From: Nocardioides oleivorans
GTDB lineage: Bacteria; Actinomycetota; Actinomycetes; Propionibacteriales; Nocardioidaceae
Direction: 5' to 3'
Assembly: GCF_004137255.1 (NCBI RefSeq)
Contig: NZ_SDWT01000002.1
Coordinates: forward strand, 124,001-188,000
Length of the DNA: 64,000 bases
In this document: positions 44,092-53,882 of the stretch, one piece after another
Position numbering within the stretch: the stretch's first letter is position 1
Layout: each line of letters starts with the position of its first letter
Translations under genes and position numbers: made by a program
The notes under the pieces: model-generated
What the model was told of the DNA's origin: nothing
The model's input: the letters and a program-made list of their open reading frames with translations, nothing else
Database searches by the model: none

Positions 44092-45081
44092 TCACGAGTC
44101 TACGCCGTCGTCCTCGTAGAGGCTGAGGGTTGACTGTGCTGCGTCTGTGAACGCGGTCGCGTAGGCCGTGGGCGCCAGCAGCGTCGCGTGCGGTGCGAGG
44201 CGCAGCAGGAGCGCTTGCACCCACTGCTCGCTGGCCACCTCCAGGTCGACCTCGACCGTGCCGTCGGGGCCCGGTCGCTGCGCGGTCACCGGGTAGTACT
44301 CCACCACCCAGCGCGCAGGCGGTGCGAGCCGCAGGGTCACCGTGGTGGTCTCGGCGTCGGTGAACCAGCCGCCCGTGAGGTCACGCGCCCGGGCGCCGGG
44401 GTCACGCACGGGCGTGTCGAGCTGCGTCGCGGTCAGGATCCGGTCGACGCGGAACGCGCGGTCGCCCCGGGCGGTGTGGCACCAGGCGTCGAGGTAGAGC
44501 ACCTCCTCGACCCGCGACAGGCCGCGCGGGTCGACGACCCGTTGCGACGCCTGGTCGCGCGAGGGCACGTGGTAGGTGATCTCGACCTGGTGGCCGTGCT
44601 CGATCGCCGCCTCGAGGGTGGGACGTACGGCACTCGCCTCGAGCGGCGTCGGGGTGACGTGGAGGCGCAGCAGGCCCTCGCCGTCCTGCCCGGCGGCCTG
44701 CTCGAGCTTGGCGAGCGTGCGCTCGATGACGTCGCGCGCCTCGGCGGGTGCGGTCTCCAGCATCGTGCGCAGGGCGACGACCAGCGCGGTCGCCTCGGCG
44801 GGCGAGAATCGCACCGGTCGGGCGAGGTAGTCGGCGTTGTCGACCCGGATGATCCGGTCGCCCTCGAGCGCCTCCAGGTCGACCTCGATGAGGTCGCCGG
44901 GCAGCCCCGGCGACACACCCGTCATGAAGAGCAGGCGCAGGTCGCGCTCGATCTGGTCGGCGTCCGTGCCGAAGTGCGCGGCCGCGTCGTCGAGGCGCAC
45001 CTCGCCTCGGGCGAGGAGGTAGGGGACGAGCGCGAGCAGGCGCGCGACCTGGTCGGGAGCGGTGTCGGCGGACTGGGTCAT
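44092..45081 (-). CDS. pafC: PafC, WYL-domain DNA-damage transcription activator subunit
   Basis: PafB and PafC form a heterodimer that activates LexA-independent DNA-repair promoters in actinobacteria and responds to single-stranded DNA. PafC (329 residues) has an N-terminal winged helix (RLLALVPYLLARGEVRLDDA, then DADQIERDLRLLF), a WYL domain with VVDPRGLSRVEEVLYLDAWC and FRVDRI, and a WCX extension ending in the acidic LYEDDGVDS. The ATG overlaps the pafB stop (ATGA). A PafBC-like promoter lies at 57.96 kb in this window. Confidence 0.92.
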   Translation of the reverse strand: MTQSADTAPDQVARLLALVPYLLARGEVRLDDAAAHFGTDADQIERDLRLLFMTGVSPGLPGDLIEVDLEALEGDRIIRVDNADYLARPVRFSPAEATALVVALRTMLETAPAEARDVIERTLAKLEQAAGQDGEGLLRLHVTPTPLEASAVRPTLEAAIEHGHQVEITYHVPSRDQASQRVVDPRGLSRVEEVLYLDAWCHTARGDRAFRVDRILTATQLDTPVRDPGARARDLTGGWFTDAETTTVTLRLAPPARWVVEYYPVTAQRPGPDGTVEVDLEVASEQWVQALLLRLAPHATLLAPTAYATAFTDAAQSTLSLYEDDGVDS

Positions 45082-46073
45082 CGCTGCCCACCTCCCTCGG
45101 ACGGGGCGGCTCCGGCGACCGCCCGCAGCCGTCCGACGACGTCGTCGCGGAGGGCCTGCGGGCCCTGGACCAGCGCGTCGCGGCCGTAGGTGAGGACCTC
45201 GTCGGACAGCTCGTGGACCGGACCCTCGACCACGATCAGGTCCCAGCCGGCCGGGTCCTCGAGCGGGGTGACGGACTCGGCACGTCGCCGCAGGCCGATG
45301 CCCATCCCCTGCCGCACCCGGATCTCGGCCCGGACGGAGGGGAAGGACGGCGAGAGCCGCCGGGCGACGGCGCGCACGTCGGTGCCCGCCGGGACGTCGT
45401 ACGCCGCCGACTTGCCGGTGGCCCGCACGCTCCCGACGATCCGGGAGAGGCGGAAGACGCGCTCGGCACCGCGGTCGACGTCGTGGCCGACGACGTACCA
45501 GCGACCGGACGAGCGGGCCAGACCCCAGGGCTGGAGCCGGCGGGTGGTCGGCTCGGCCTCGCTGGGCCGCTGGTAGGCGAAGCTCACCTGGCGACGCTTG
45601 CCCACCGCGTCCCAGAGCGGCTCGAAGGCGGGCTCGTCGGCAGCGATCGCGGGAGCGACCACCTCCAGGCGCGACGGGTCGATCTCGACGCCCTGGCCCT
45701 TCAGCTTGGCGAGCGCACGCCCGGTCGCCTTGGCGAGCGTGGCCTGCTGCCAGACCTGGGCGGCGAGGCCGAGGACCGCCGCCTCGTCGGACTCGAACCG
45801 GATCTCCGGGAGGGACGTCTGCTCGGTGGGGATCCGGTAGCCGATCTCGTCGTCGAAGAAGACGTCGGCGCTGCCGACCTCGATCACGGCACCGATCTGG
45901 CGCAGGGCGTCCTTGTCGCGCTCGAAGGCGCGCTCGAAGGCCTCGTCGCCGGCCGGCCCGCGGGGGTGCTCGGGGTAGACCGCCTCGCGGATCGCGTCCT
46001 TGCCGATGAAGCGCTTCGCGCCCAGCAGCAGGATGTGCAGGTTCATCAGGCGTTCGGCCCGCGGCTGCACCAT
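45078..46073 (-). CDS. pafB: PafB, WYL-domain DNA-damage transcription activator subunit
   Basis: This is the 331-residue partner of PafC. The winged helix (AERLMNLHILLLGAKRFIGK, then DKDALRQIGAVIEVG) is followed by a WYL domain with WGLARSSGRWYVVGHD and FRLSRI. The C-terminal part with RVRQGMGIGLRRRAES belongs to the WCX region. Start at ATG 46073. The FKBP gene lies 50 bp upstream on the same strand. Expression with pafA is not strict, as pafBC acts in transcription rather than pupylation. Confidence 0.92.
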   Translation of the reverse strand: MVQPRAERLMNLHILLLGAKRFIGKDAIREAVYPEHPRGPAGDEAFERAFERDKDALRQIGAVIEVGSADVFFDDEIGYRIPTEQTSLPEIRFESDEAAVLGLAAQVWQQATLAKATGRALAKLKGQGVEIDPSRLEVVAPAIAADEPAFEPLWDAVGKRRQVSFAYQRPSEAEPTTRRLQPWGLARSSGRWYVVGHDVDRGAERVFRLSRIVGSVRATGKSAAYDVPAGTDVRAVARRLSPSFPSVRAEIRVRQGMGIGLRRRAESVTPLEDPAGWDLIVVEGPVHELSDEVLTYGRDALVQGPQALRDDVVGRLRAVAGAAPSEGGGQR

Positions 46074-46123
46074 CCTGCTCCCCCTGGCTGCGTTCGTCGT
46101 GGTCCGGGTCGGTTCCGGGTCGA

Positions 46124-47083
46124 TCAGGAGGCCGCGAGGATGTCGACGACGAAGAAGAGCGTGTCGGTGCCCTTGATGCCGGCGCTCTCGTTGCCCGCCT
46201 CGCCGTAGCCGTCGGCCGGCGGGATCTCGAGGACCACGCGGGAGCCCACGGTGCGACCGACGAGGCGCTCGTCCCAGCCGGTGATGACCTGGCCGACGCC
46301 GATCGGGAACTCGGCCGGCTCCTTGCTGTAGGACTCGTCGAACGGCGCCTTGGCGTCGTAGACCTGGCCGAGGTAGTTGACCGTGAGGGTCTGGCCGGAC
46401 TTGACCTTCGCGCCGTCACCCTTGACGAGGGTCGTCGCGATGAGCTTGCCGGTCGGCTCGTGCGCGTCGGTGAAGTCGAGGCCGGTGATGACGCCGTCCT
46501 TCTCGATGAGGGTCGGGGCCCAGGCCGCAGGCTTCTTCTCCTCGCCCTTCGGTCCGTCGAGCGGCGGGACGGTGTCCTTTCGGCCCATGATGTCGACGAT
46601 CGCGAGCACCGAGTCCTTGTTGCCGATGCCGATCGTCGGGTTGCCCGACTCGCCGTAGGCGTCCTCCGCCGACAGCAGCATCACGACGCGGTCGCCGACC
46701 TTGTGGCCGACCGTGGCCTTCTTCAGGAACGGCAGGATGTCGTCGGAGATCTCGACCGACTGCGTCGCGCCGCCCTTGGTGTAGGTGCTCTGGGCTTCCT
46801 TCTCGGTGAAGCCGTTGCCGACCCACCAGTTCGCCTGCACCGTGTCGCCGTCGGCGACGGTCTCCCCGTCGCCCTCCACGAGCACGTCGGTCTCCTCCTG
46901 CGAGCCGTCGAGACGGCCGTCGAAGGTGACCTTGGGCTCCTTGCCCTGGTCGCCGGTGATCGTCACCGAGCTCAGCGGCGCACCGCCGGCCTCGTCGTCG
47001 CTGGACGCCGAGCCGCACGCGGCCAGGCCGAGCAGGGAGAGAGCGAGGACACCGCTGAGGGCAGCGGAACGTACACGGGACAC
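46124..47083 (-). CDS. FKBP-type peptidyl-prolyl isomerase, lipoprotein with two FKBP domains
   Basis: The 319-residue protein has a lipoprotein signal with LAAC (Cys23) after a hydrophobic run. Two FKBP-like domains follow: one around residues 65-170 (ending DRVVMLLSAEDAYGE) and a clearer one at 225-319 with VNYLGQVYDAKAPFDESYSK, PIGVGQVITGWDERLVG and RVVLEIPPADGYGE. It would catalyse proline isomerisation outside the membrane. GAGGAAG lies before the GTG at 47083, which I prefer to the longer frame. It sits between pafA and pafB. Confidence 0.9.
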   Translation of the reverse strand: MSRVRSAALSGVLALSLLGLAACGSASSDDEAGGAPLSSVTITGDQGKEPKVTFDGRLDGSQEETDVLVEGDGETVADGDTVQANWWVGNGFTEKEAQSTYTKGGATQSVEISDDILPFLKKATVGHKVGDRVVMLLSAEDAYGESGNPTIGIGNKDSVLAIVDIMGRKDTVPPLDGPKGEEKKPAAWAPTLIEKDGVITGLDFTDAHEPTGKLIATTLVKGDGAKVKSGQTLTVNYLGQVYDAKAPFDESYSKEPAEFPIGVGQVITGWDERLVGRTVGSRVVLEIPPADGYGEAGNESAGIKGTDTLFFVVDILAAS

Positions 47084-47172
47084 GAGATCTTCCTCATCAA
47101 TCGGGTGGCGTTGCCGGGTCACCCTATCGAGCGATCCCTGACCGACGGACGACGACACCGGTCACGGACCGG

Positions 47173-48534
47173 TCACATGCCGTCGATGAGCCGCTGCACC
47201 CGCTCGTCGTGGGCCTTGAACGGGTCCTTGCAGAGCACCGTGCGCTGCGCCTGGTCGTTGAGCTTGAGGTGCACCCAGTCGACGGTGAAGTCACGCCGGC
47301 GCTCCTGCGCCTTGCGGATGAACTCGCCGCGGAGGCGGGCGCGGGTGTTCTGCGGCGGGACGCTCTTGGCCTCGAAGATCTTCAGGTCGCTGCTGACGCG
47401 CGCGACCGCCCCGCGCTTCTCCAGCAGGTAGTAGAGGCCGCGCCCGCGGTGGATGTCGTGGTAGGCGAGGTCGAGCTGCGCGATGCGCGCGTCACCGAGC
47501 GAGAGCCCGTGCTTGGCGCGGTAGCGCTCGATGAGCTTGTACTTGATGACCCAGTCGATCTCCCGGTCGACCAGGCCCAGGTCGTCGGACTCGACGGCCT
47601 TCAGCCCGCGCTCCCACAGGTCGAGCGAGCGCTCGATGATCGGCGTCGAGATCTGGCGGCGGTCCACGAAGTCGCGCGCCTTGGAGAGGTACTCCGACTG
47701 GATCTCCAGGGCGCTGGCCTCGCGACCGTTGGCGAGGCGCACCTTGCGCTGGCCGGTCGGGTCGTGGCTGATCTCGCGGATCGCGCGGATCGGGTTCTCC
47801 ATCGTGAGGTCGCGCATCACCACGCCCTCCTCGATCATCCGCAGCACCAGGTCGCACGAGGCGACCTTGAGCATCGTGGTCGTCTCGCTCATGTTGGAGT
47901 CGCCGACGATCACGTGCAGGCGACGGAAGCGCTCGGCGTCGGCGTGCGGCTCGTCGCGGGTGTTGATGATCGGGCGGCTGCGCGTGGTGGCGCTGCTGAC
48001 GCCCTCCCAGATGTGCTCGGCACGCTGGCTGACGCTGTACGACGCCCCGCGCGGCGTCATCACGACCTTGCCCGCGCCGACGACGATCTGACGGGTCACC
48101 AGGAACGGGATCAGGATGTCGGCGAGCCGGCTGAACTCCCCGGCGCGCCCGACGAGGTAGTTCTCGTGGCAGCCGTAGGAGTTGCCGGCGGAGTCGGTGT
48201 TGTTCTTGAAGAGGTAGATGTCGCCCGCGATGCCCTCCTCGTGGAGGCGGGCCTCGGCGTCGAGGAGCAGCCCCTCGAGGATCCGCTCCCCCGCCTTGTC
48301 GTGCGTGACGAGCTCGGCGATGTCGTCGCACTCGGGAGTGGCGTACTCCGGGTGGCTGCCGACGTCGAGGTAGAGCCGCGCACCGTTGCGGAGGAAGACG
48401 TTGGACGACCGGCCCCAGCTGACGACCTTGCGGAAGAGGTAGCGGGCCACCTCGTCCGGGCTCAGCCGGCGCTGGCCCTTGAACGTGCACGTCACGCCGT
48501 ACTCGTTCTCGATGCCGAAGATCCGCCTGTCCAT
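47173..48534 (-). CDS. pafA: Pup-protein ligase PafA
   Basis: PafA ligates the C-terminal Glu of Pup to substrate lysines, forming an isopeptide bond with ATP. The 453-residue protein has the glutamine-synthetase-like core: [11 protein letters not shown] with the Mg-binding Glu9, and [16 protein letters not shown] with Asp57, the catalytic base in the M. tuberculosis enzyme. [20 protein letters not shown] and a C-terminal Pup-binding region follow. It lacks the Dop loop. Start at ATG 48534. Confidence 0.96.
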   Translation of the reverse strand: MDRRIFGIENEYGVTCTFKGQRRLSPDEVARYLFRKVVSWGRSSNVFLRNGARLYLDVGSHPEYATPECDDIAELVTHDKAGERILEGLLLDAEARLHEEGIAGDIYLFKNNTDSAGNSYGCHENYLVGRAGEFSRLADILIPFLVTRQIVVGAGKVVMTPRGASYSVSQRAEHIWEGVSSATTRSRPIINTRDEPHADAERFRRLHVIVGDSNMSETTTMLKVASCDLVLRMIEEGVVMRDLTMENPIRAIREISHDPTGQRKVRLANGREASALEIQSEYLSKARDFVDRRQISTPIIERSLDLWERGLKAVESDDLGLVDREIDWVIKYKLIERYRAKHGLSLGDARIAQLDLAYHDIHRGRGLYYLLEKRGAVARVSSDLKIFEAKSVPPQNTRARLRGEFIRKAQERRRDFTVDWVHLKLNDQAQRTVLCKDPFKAHDERVQRLIDGM

Positions 48535-48651
48535 GGACCCACACTAGGACCGCCGACCACAGAGTTGCTGCTGCTCCGCGCCGAAATCCCGTGCGGCCGA
48601 CCCGTCACACCGCTCTTGACGGCCCGAGCCGGTCCGGGTGAGCGTTGCTCC

Positions 48652-49062
48652 ATGGGACCCCGCCACCTCGTCGCCACGGTGCTGGTCGAGCCCGTCGTGG
48701 TCGCGGACCTCGAGCTGCGGGTGATGACCGAGGACATGTGGCTGTGGCCGGTCCGCACGGCACCGGTCGTGATCGACGGGGCGCGCCTGGAGTTCCAGCT
48801 GCGCCGCAGGCTCGTCGAGCAGCACCGTGGCGAGTGGGACGACGCGGCGACCTGGACGCCGGTGTGGATCGGCTTCGGCGCGGCGTGGCACGAGTTCGGC
48901 CCCGACGGCAACGTCGTACCGACGGGGCCGCTCCCCTGGGCCGCCCACCAGCGGCTGTGGGGCGCGCTCGACGAGTTCACGCCGCTCGTGCGCTACCGAC
49001 GACGCCTCGGCGGCATCCCGACCCAGCCCACGACCGAGTGGCCCGGGCTCAACCTGCGCTGA
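48652..49062 (+). CDS. Conserved hypothetical protein embedded in the proteasome locus
   Basis: I do not recognise this 136-residue protein. It is rich in Trp and charged residues (MTEDMWLWPVRTAPVVIDGA, then ATWTPVWIGFGAAWHEFGPD) and has no signal peptide or membrane segment. It runs opposite to pafA and prcA, starting 117 bp after the pafA start and stopping 3 bp before the prcA stop. The third-position GC bias and the clean start/stop fit favour a real gene. Confidence 0.55.
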   Translation: MGPRHLVATVLVEPVVVADLELRVMTEDMWLWPVRTAPVVIDGARLEFQLRRRLVEQHRGEWDDAATWTPVWIGFGAAWHEFGPDGNVVPTGPLPWAAHQRLWGALDEFTPLVRYRRRLGGIPTQPTTEWPGLNLR

Positions 49063-49065
49063 GCC

Positions 49066-49980
49066 TCAGGAGTCGCCGGGCTGCGCCGGCGGTGCGGTGG
49101 GCGGTGCCGTGGGGGGTGCCACTGGGGGCGCGACGGGCGGCTCCCCCGTCACCGGGTCCTCCAGCGGCGGCACGGCGCCGCTGACCTGGTCGGTGGGATC
49201 GCTCGGGTCGTCGGTGCCGGCGCGGTGCTGGCCGACCCCTCCGTTGGCGTCCGGCCCCTCGTCGGTGCCGGGGTCGACCGCACCGCGGTCGCCGAGGATC
49301 TCCGCCAGCCGCGAGGCCCGCAACCGCAGGAACTTGCGCGGCTGGGTGCGGGTGCGGTCGAGCGCCGCGACCTCGAGGGCGTCGGCCGGGATCACCCGGT
49401 CCTCGGACTCGGTGTGCCCCAGGGCGGCGACCGCGACGTGCAGCGCGTCGGCCAGGCTCGCGCCCTCGACGTAGTGCTCGGCGAGGTGCCCGGCGACGAC
49501 GTCGGCCGCCCCTCCCATCACGGCGTAGCCGTGCTCGTCGGCCACCTGGCCGTCGTAGGTCAGCCGGTAGAGCTGGTCGTCGGCGGCGGCGTCGCCGATC
49601 TCGGCGACGAAGATCTCGACCTCGTAGGGCTTCTCCCCGCCGGAGGAGAAGATGGTGCCGAGCGTCTGGGCGTAGGCGTTGGCCAGGCCGCGGCCGGTGA
49701 CGTCACGGCGGTCGTAGGCGTAGCCGCGCATGTCGGCGAGGCGGACGCCGGCGATGCGGAGGTTCTCGAACTCGTTGTAGCGCCCGACCGCGGCGAAGGC
49801 GATCCGGTCGTAGATCTCGCTGACCTTGTGCAGCGCCTGGGACGGGTTCTCCGAGACGAACAGGATGCCGTCGGCGTACTGGACGGCGACGACGGACCGA
49901 CCGCGGGCGATGCCCTTGCGGGCGAAGTCGGCCCGGTCCTTCATCAGCTGCTCGGGTGAGACGTAGAACGGCATGCTCAT
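49066..49980 (-). CDS. prcA: Proteasome alpha subunit PrcA
   Basis: PrcA forms the outer rings of the 20S core and gates entry. The 304-residue protein has the N-terminal gate [42 protein letters not shown] and [18 protein letters not shown]. Residues from about 240 on form a Pro/Ala/Val/Asp-rich extension ([17 protein letters not shown] end), longer than in M. tuberculosis (248 residues). The ATG at 49980 follows prcB after 22 bp. Confidence 0.95.
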   Translation of the reverse strand: MSMPFYVSPEQLMKDRADFARKGIARGRSVVAVQYADGILFVSENPSQALHKVSEIYDRIAFAAVGRYNEFENLRIAGVRLADMRGYAYDRRDVTGRGLANAYAQTLGTIFSSGGEKPYEVEIFVAEIGDAAADDQLYRLTYDGQVADEHGYAVMGGAADVVAGHLAEHYVEGASLADALHVAVAALGHTESEDRVIPADALEVAALDRTRTQPRKFLRLRASRLAEILGDRGAVDPGTDEGPDANGGVGQHRAGTDDPSDPTDQVSGAVPPLEDPVTGEPPVAPPVAPPTAPPTAPPAQPGDS

Positions 49981-50002
49981 GTGAAGTGGCTCCTGGGCGT
50001 CG

Positions 50003-50833
50003 TCAGGTGAGGGGCGCGGCCGGGCCGTCGGGACGCTGCATCCGCGAGGCGAGCATGCGGTCGGCGATCGCCGAGACCTGCTCGTCGGGCATGCGCGATC
50101 CGCCGTCGGGCGTGATCACGTGGACGACGGGGAAGATCCGGCGGGTGATGTCGGGGCCGCCGGTGGCGGAGTCGTCGTCGGCGGCGTCGTAGAGCGCCTG
50201 GATGACGGCGGTGACGGCGCCCTCGGCGTCGAGGTCCTCGCGGTAGAGCTTCTTGAGCGAGCCGCGTGCGAACAGCGAGCCGGAGCCGACCGAGTGGAAG
50301 GCGGTCTCCTCGTAGCGGCCGCCGGTCACGTCGTAGCTGAAGATCCGGCCCTGGTCGGCCGCGAGGTCGTAGCCGGCGAACAGCGGCACGACGGCCAGTC
50401 CCTGCATGGCGAGGCCCAGGTTGGCGCGGATCAGCGCCGCGAGCCGGTTGGCCTTGCCGTCCATCGAGAGCGTGGTGCCCTCGATCTTCTCGTAGTGCTC
50501 GAGCTCGGTCTGGAACAGCCGGACCATCTCGACCGCGAGCCCGGCGGTGCCGGCGATGCCGACCACCGAGAACTCGTCGGCCGGGAAGACCTTCTGGATG
50601 TCGCGCTGGGCGATGATGTTGCCCATCGTCGCGCGCCGGTCGCCGGCCATCACGACGCCTCCGGCGAAGGTGGCCGCGACGATGGTGGTGCCGTGCGGCG
50701 CGAGGTCGCCAGCGTCGCCCGCGGGGACGGCACGGCGCGACGGCAGCAGGTCAGGGGCCTGGAGCCCGAGGAAGTCGGCGAAGCTCGACGTGCCGGGTGT
50801 CATGAAGGACGTCGGCAGGCGGGAGTCGGTCAC
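50003..50833 (-). CDS. prcB: Proteasome beta subunit PrcB
   Basis: PrcB carries the proteolytic Thr of the 20S core. The 276-residue precursor has a 48-residue propeptide cleaved before Thr49 in [12 protein letters not shown]; the mature enzyme begins with [19 protein letters not shown] and a Lys in IQKVFPAD (Lys33-type) are conserved. The GTG at 50833 overlaps the pup stop by 4 bp (GTGA), so the start is well supported. It is followed by prcA. Confidence 0.95.
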   Translation of the reverse strand: MTDSRLPTSFMTPGTSSFADFLGLQAPDLLPSRRAVPAGDAGDLAPHGTTIVAATFAGGVVMAGDRRATMGNIIAQRDIQKVFPADEFSVVGIAGTAGLAVEMVRLFQTELEHYEKIEGTTLSMDGKANRLAALIRANLGLAMQGLAVVPLFAGYDLAADQGRIFSYDVTGGRYEETAFHSVGSGSLFARGSLKKLYREDLDAEGAVTAVIQALYDAADDDSATGGPDITRRIFPVVHVITPDGGSRMPDEQVSAIADRMLASRMQRPDGPAAPLT

Positions 50834-51027
50834 TGGCCGCCCTTCTGGATGAACGACTTGACGAAGTCCTCGGCGTTGGTCTCGAGGACGTCGTCGATCT
50901 CGTCGAGGATGGCGTCGACGTCCTCGTCGATCATCTCCTTGCGCTCGGCGACGTCGGTCTCCACGACCTCCTCGGTCGCCGTCTCCTCCTGGGAGGACTT
51001 GCGCGGTTGCTTCTGCTCCTGGGCCAT
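50830..51027 (-). CDS. pup: Prokaryotic ubiquitin-like protein Pup (GGQ form)
   Basis: The 65-residue disordered protein ends in IQKGGQ. The terminal Gln must be deamidated to Glu by Dop before PafA can use it. The central coil [20 protein letters not shown] is the ARC/Mpa-docking helix. Highly charged N-terminus with many Glu and Gln. The dop gene starts upstream; 127 bp separate its stop from the pup start. Confidence 0.97.
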   Translation of the reverse strand: MAQEQKQPRKSSQEETATEEVVETDVAERKEMIDEDVDAILDEIDDVLETNAEDFVKSFIQKGGQ

Positions 51028-51154
51028 GCCTCGACCCTATCCACTCCCACCGACGCCACAAGGAGGTTCACCGTGGGCGGAACGGCGCGTCGGACGGGAC
51101 GAGGAGAGTCAGGCAGAGGCCGGGCGCCGGAAAGTCAGCCAGCGGGACGTCGGA

Positions 51155-52675
51155 TCAGCGGGTGATCGCGTTGACCAGCGCCTGGGCGGTCTCGCTGCGG
51201 TCGATCAGGTCGCCGACGTGGGCGCGCGTCCCGCGGAGCGGGTCGATGGTGGGCACCCGCTGGAGCGACTCGCGACCGGGCAGGTCGAAGATCACCGAGT
51301 CCCACGACGCGGCGGCCACCGAGTCGGCGTACTTGTCGAGGCAGCGCCCGCGGAAGTAGGCGCGGGTGTCGACCGGCGGGTCGTGCATCGCGGCCTCAGT
51401 GGTGGCGTCGTCGAGCAGCCGCTGGATCCGACCGGCACCGGCAAGGCGGTGGTAGAGCCCCTTGTCGGGGCGGATGTCGGAGTACTGCAGGTCGATGAGG
51501 TGCAGCTTGGCGTCGTCCCAGTCGAGGCCGTCGCGGTCGCGGTACTGGTTGAGCAGCTTGAGCTTGGCCACCCAGTCGAGCTCGGTGGCGCACTCCATCG
51601 GGTCGCGCTCGAGCCGGGTCAGCACCGACTCCCAGCGCGCGAGCACGTCGACGGTCTGCTCGTCGGCGTCGGCGCCGTAGCGGTCCTCGACGTACTTGCG
51701 GGCGAGCTCGAGGTACTCCAGCTGCAGCTGTACGGCGGTGAGGCGGCGGCCGTCACGCAGCGTGACCAGCTGCTTGAGGGTGGGGTCGTGCGAGACCTCG
51801 CGCAGCGACCTCACCGCGCCCTCGACGCTGAGGTCACGGTCGATGAAACCGTCCTCGATCATCGCCAGCACGAGCGAGGTCGTGCCGGACTTGAGGTAGA
51901 TCGAGATCTCGGCCAGGTTCGCGTCGCCGAGGATCACGTGGAGCCGGCGGTAGATCGCCGGGTCGGCGTGCGGCTCGTCGCGGGTGTTGATGATCGGGCG
52001 CTTGAGGGTGGTCTCGAGGCCCACCTCGACCTCGAAGTAGTCCGAGCGCTGGCTGAGCTGGAAGCCGCGCTCGGGCGTGGTGTCGCGGCCGTCCTGGCCG
52101 ATGCCGACGCGACCGGCGCCGCAGACGACCTGTCGCGACACGAAGAACGGCGTGAGGTGGCGGACGATCTCGGCGAACTGCGTCGAGCGCCGCATCAGGT
52201 AGTTCTCGTGCGCGCCGTAGGAGGCGCCCTTGTTGTCGGTGTTGTTCTTGTAGAGCACGATCGGCGTGCTGCCCGGCACCATCGCGGCCATCCGCGACGC
52301 GTCGAGCATCACCAGCTCCCCCGCCTTCTCCCACCGCACCACGTCGAGCGGCGTGGTGACCTCGGGCGAGGAGTACTCCGGGTGCGCGTGGTCGACGTAG
52401 AGCCGCGCGCCGTTGGTGAGGATGACGTTGGCCAGGCCGAGGTCCTCGTCGGTCAGCTGGCTCGGGTCGGCGATCTGCCGGGCCATGTCGAAGCCCCGGG
52501 CGTCTCGCAGCGGCGACTCCTCCTCGAAGTCCCAGCGGGCACGGCGGGCGCGGGCGGTCGAGCTGGCGTAGGCGTTGACGATCTGCGACGAGGCGACCAT
52601 CGGGTTGGCCGACGGCTGTCCCTGCACCGAGATGCCGTACTCGACCTCCGTGCCCATCACCCGTCGTACGCTCAT
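51155..52675 (-). CDS. dop: Pup deamidase/depupylase Dop
   Basis: Dop converts Pup-Gln to Pup-Glu and removes Pup from substrates. The 506-residue protein has [11 protein letters not shown] with the metal Glu, the Dop-specific loop (residues about 40-65, [19 protein letters not shown]), and [15 protein letters not shown] with Asp95, which matches the catalytic Asp95 of M. tuberculosis Dop. [20 protein letters not shown] is shared with PafA. The ATG at 52675 is only 3 bp from the divergent methyltransferase start. Confidence 0.96.
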   Translation of the reverse strand: MSVRRVMGTEVEYGISVQGQPSANPMVASSQIVNAYASSTARARRARWDFEEESPLRDARGFDMARQIADPSQLTDEDLGLANVILTNGARLYVDHAHPEYSSPEVTTPLDVVRWEKAGELVMLDASRMAAMVPGSTPIVLYKNNTDNKGASYGAHENYLMRRSTQFAEIVRHLTPFFVSRQVVCGAGRVGIGQDGRDTTPERGFQLSQRSDYFEVEVGLETTLKRPIINTRDEPHADPAIYRRLHVILGDANLAEISIYLKSGTTSLVLAMIEDGFIDRDLSVEGAVRSLREVSHDPTLKQLVTLRDGRRLTAVQLQLEYLELARKYVEDRYGADADEQTVDVLARWESVLTRLERDPMECATELDWVAKLKLLNQYRDRDGLDWDDAKLHLIDLQYSDIRPDKGLYHRLAGAGRIQRLLDDATTEAAMHDPPVDTRAYFRGRCLDKYADSVAAASWDSVIFDLPGRESLQRVPTIDPLRGTRAHVGDLIDRSETAQALVNAITR

Positions 52676-52678
52676 GCC

Positions 52679-53311
52679 ATGAGCCTACGGGTGTGGGACG
52701 AGCGTGTCGTTCCCCGTCTGGTCGACGCCAGCCTCCGCGGCGCCGAGGTCGGCGAGATGCGCGAGGTGGTGTGCGCCGGTCTCACCGGACGGGTCCTCGA
52801 GGTCGGTTTCGGCGGCGGGTTGAACGTCCGCTGGTACCCGCCGGCGGTCACGTCGGTCACGGCCATCGAGCCGTCCGACCTGGGCTGGCAGATGTCGGAG
52901 CGACGACGGGCGCGGACCGCGCTGCCGATCGAGCGCGCGGGCCTCGACGGGCAGCGCCTCGACCTGCCCGACGACTCCCACGACAGCGCGCTCATCACGT
53001 TCAGCCTCTGCACCACCCCCGATCCGCTGCTGGCGCTCCGCGAGGCCGGGCGGCTGGTGCGCCCCGGCGGCCGGCTGCACGCGCTGGAGCACGGGCTGGC
53101 GCCCGAGGAGTCCGTACGCCGCTGGCAGCGGCGGCTGGAGCCGCTGCAGCGCGCGGTGGCCGGGGGCTGCCACCTGACGCGTGACGTGCCGGCCCTGGTG
53201 AGCGAGGCCGGCTGGCAGATCGCGGACCTGCAGCAGGAGTACCTCCCCGGCCCGGCGATGTCACGACCGTGGGTGTTCGGCACCCGGCTCGTGGCCCTCC
53301 GACCGGCCTGA
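52679..53311 (+). CDS. Class I SAM-dependent methyltransferase (UbiE/Methyltransf_11 type)
   Basis: The 210-residue protein has the SAM-binding motif [13 protein letters not shown], motif [20 protein letters not shown], and motif III region [20 protein letters not shown]. The last resembles methyltransferase-11/UbiE proteins that act on small hydrophobic compounds; the substrate is unknown. It starts 3 bp from the dop start in divergent orientation, so each promoter must lie inside the other gene's 5' end. Confidence 0.85.
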   Translation: MSLRVWDERVVPRLVDASLRGAEVGEMREVVCAGLTGRVLEVGFGGGLNVRWYPPAVTSVTAIEPSDLGWQMSERRRARTALPIERAGLDGQRLDLPDDSHDSALITFSLCTTPDPLLALREAGRLVRPGGRLHALEHGLAPEESVRRWQRRLEPLQRAVAGGCHLTRDVPALVSEAGWQIADLQQEYLPGPAMSRPWVFGTRLVALRPA

Positions 53312-53332
53312 GGCGATCCGACGAGGTGCGGA

Positions 53333-53410
53333 TCAGCGCCCGCGGCGCATGAACCCCATCAGGAGGAAGACGACGACCACGACGACGACGATGATCAGCA
53401 GGAATCTCAT
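53333..53410 (-). CDS. 25-residue single-helix membrane peptide
   Basis: A short ORF MRFLLIIVVVVVVV, then FLLMGFMRRGR reads from ATG 53410 to TGA 53333. It has a basic N-terminus, a 17-residue hydrophobic core with seven Val in a row, and a basic C-terminal tail. Topology would be a single bitopic helix. No family is known to me and the poly-Val stretch could be chance, but the +/hydrophobic/+ organisation and the lack of another feature in the spacer make it worth listing. No strong ribosome-binding site is visible. Confidence 0.42.
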   Translation of the reverse strand: MRFLLIIVVVVVVVFLLMGFMRRGR

Positions 53411-53481
53411 GTGGTCAACCTAGACCCGTCGGCTGCAGGCGCAACCCTCCCGAGGGGTGCGTGTCGCCGGGCCCGCAGACG

Positions 53482-53829
53482 TCAGGGGCGCTTCGACTGC
53501 CAGGCGTGGGCAGCGTTGACGCCGACGATGCCGACCAGGGTCACGAGGAGCGCGAGGAACTGGTCGTTCACGCCGAGCGCGATGCTGATCGGGATGAACG
53601 CCACCAGCGAGATGATGCCGAGCGCCAGCTGCCGCCCACCGGCACCCGCGATCGCGGCCGTACGCCGTTGCTGGACCTCGAGCTGGTCGGCCACGCGCCG
53701 CTCGACGGCCCGCTCGATGCGCTCGGCGAACCCGTCGACGAGCTCGGCGTCGTAGCGCGCGCCGAGCTCGCGGCGGGTGGCCAGGGCGGCCTCGATGTCG
53801 CCGTGTCCGAGGTCCTCCTCGGGAACCAT
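53482..53829 (-). CDS. Small membrane protein with an N-terminal helical domain
   Basis: The 115-residue protein has a charged N-terminal half (MVPEEDLGHGDIEAALATRR, then helices with FAERIERAVERRVADQLEVQ) and two membrane helices at the end (LALGIISLVAFIPISIALG and FLALLVTLVGIVGVNAAHAW). Small actinobacterial proteins with such a layout are uncharacterised. It lies 53 bp after the arc stop on the same strand, so it may share the arc transcript. The ATG at 53829 is preferred to the upstream extension, which is antisense-like and runs into arc. Confidence 0.68.
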   Translation of the reverse strand: MVPEEDLGHGDIEAALATRRELGARYDAELVDGFAERIERAVERRVADQLEVQQRRTAAIAGAGGRQLALGIISLVAFIPISIALGVNDQFLALLVTLVGIVGVNAAHAWQSKRP

Positions 53830-53882
53830 GAGCCCTCCCCTGGCTCGTGCCCTGCGCGAGGGCGCCGTGTGGTGGTTCGAGG

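Noticed and set aside
47209..48651. Extension of the plus-strand gene at 48652 back to 47209
   Set aside because: The upstream part is antisense to pafA and lacks coding character; the ATG at 48652 starts a distinct protein.
50120..53311. 1063-codon open frame on the plus strand
   Set aside because: Only the last 210 codons (the methyltransferase from 52679) are real. The rest is antisense to prcB, pup and dop.
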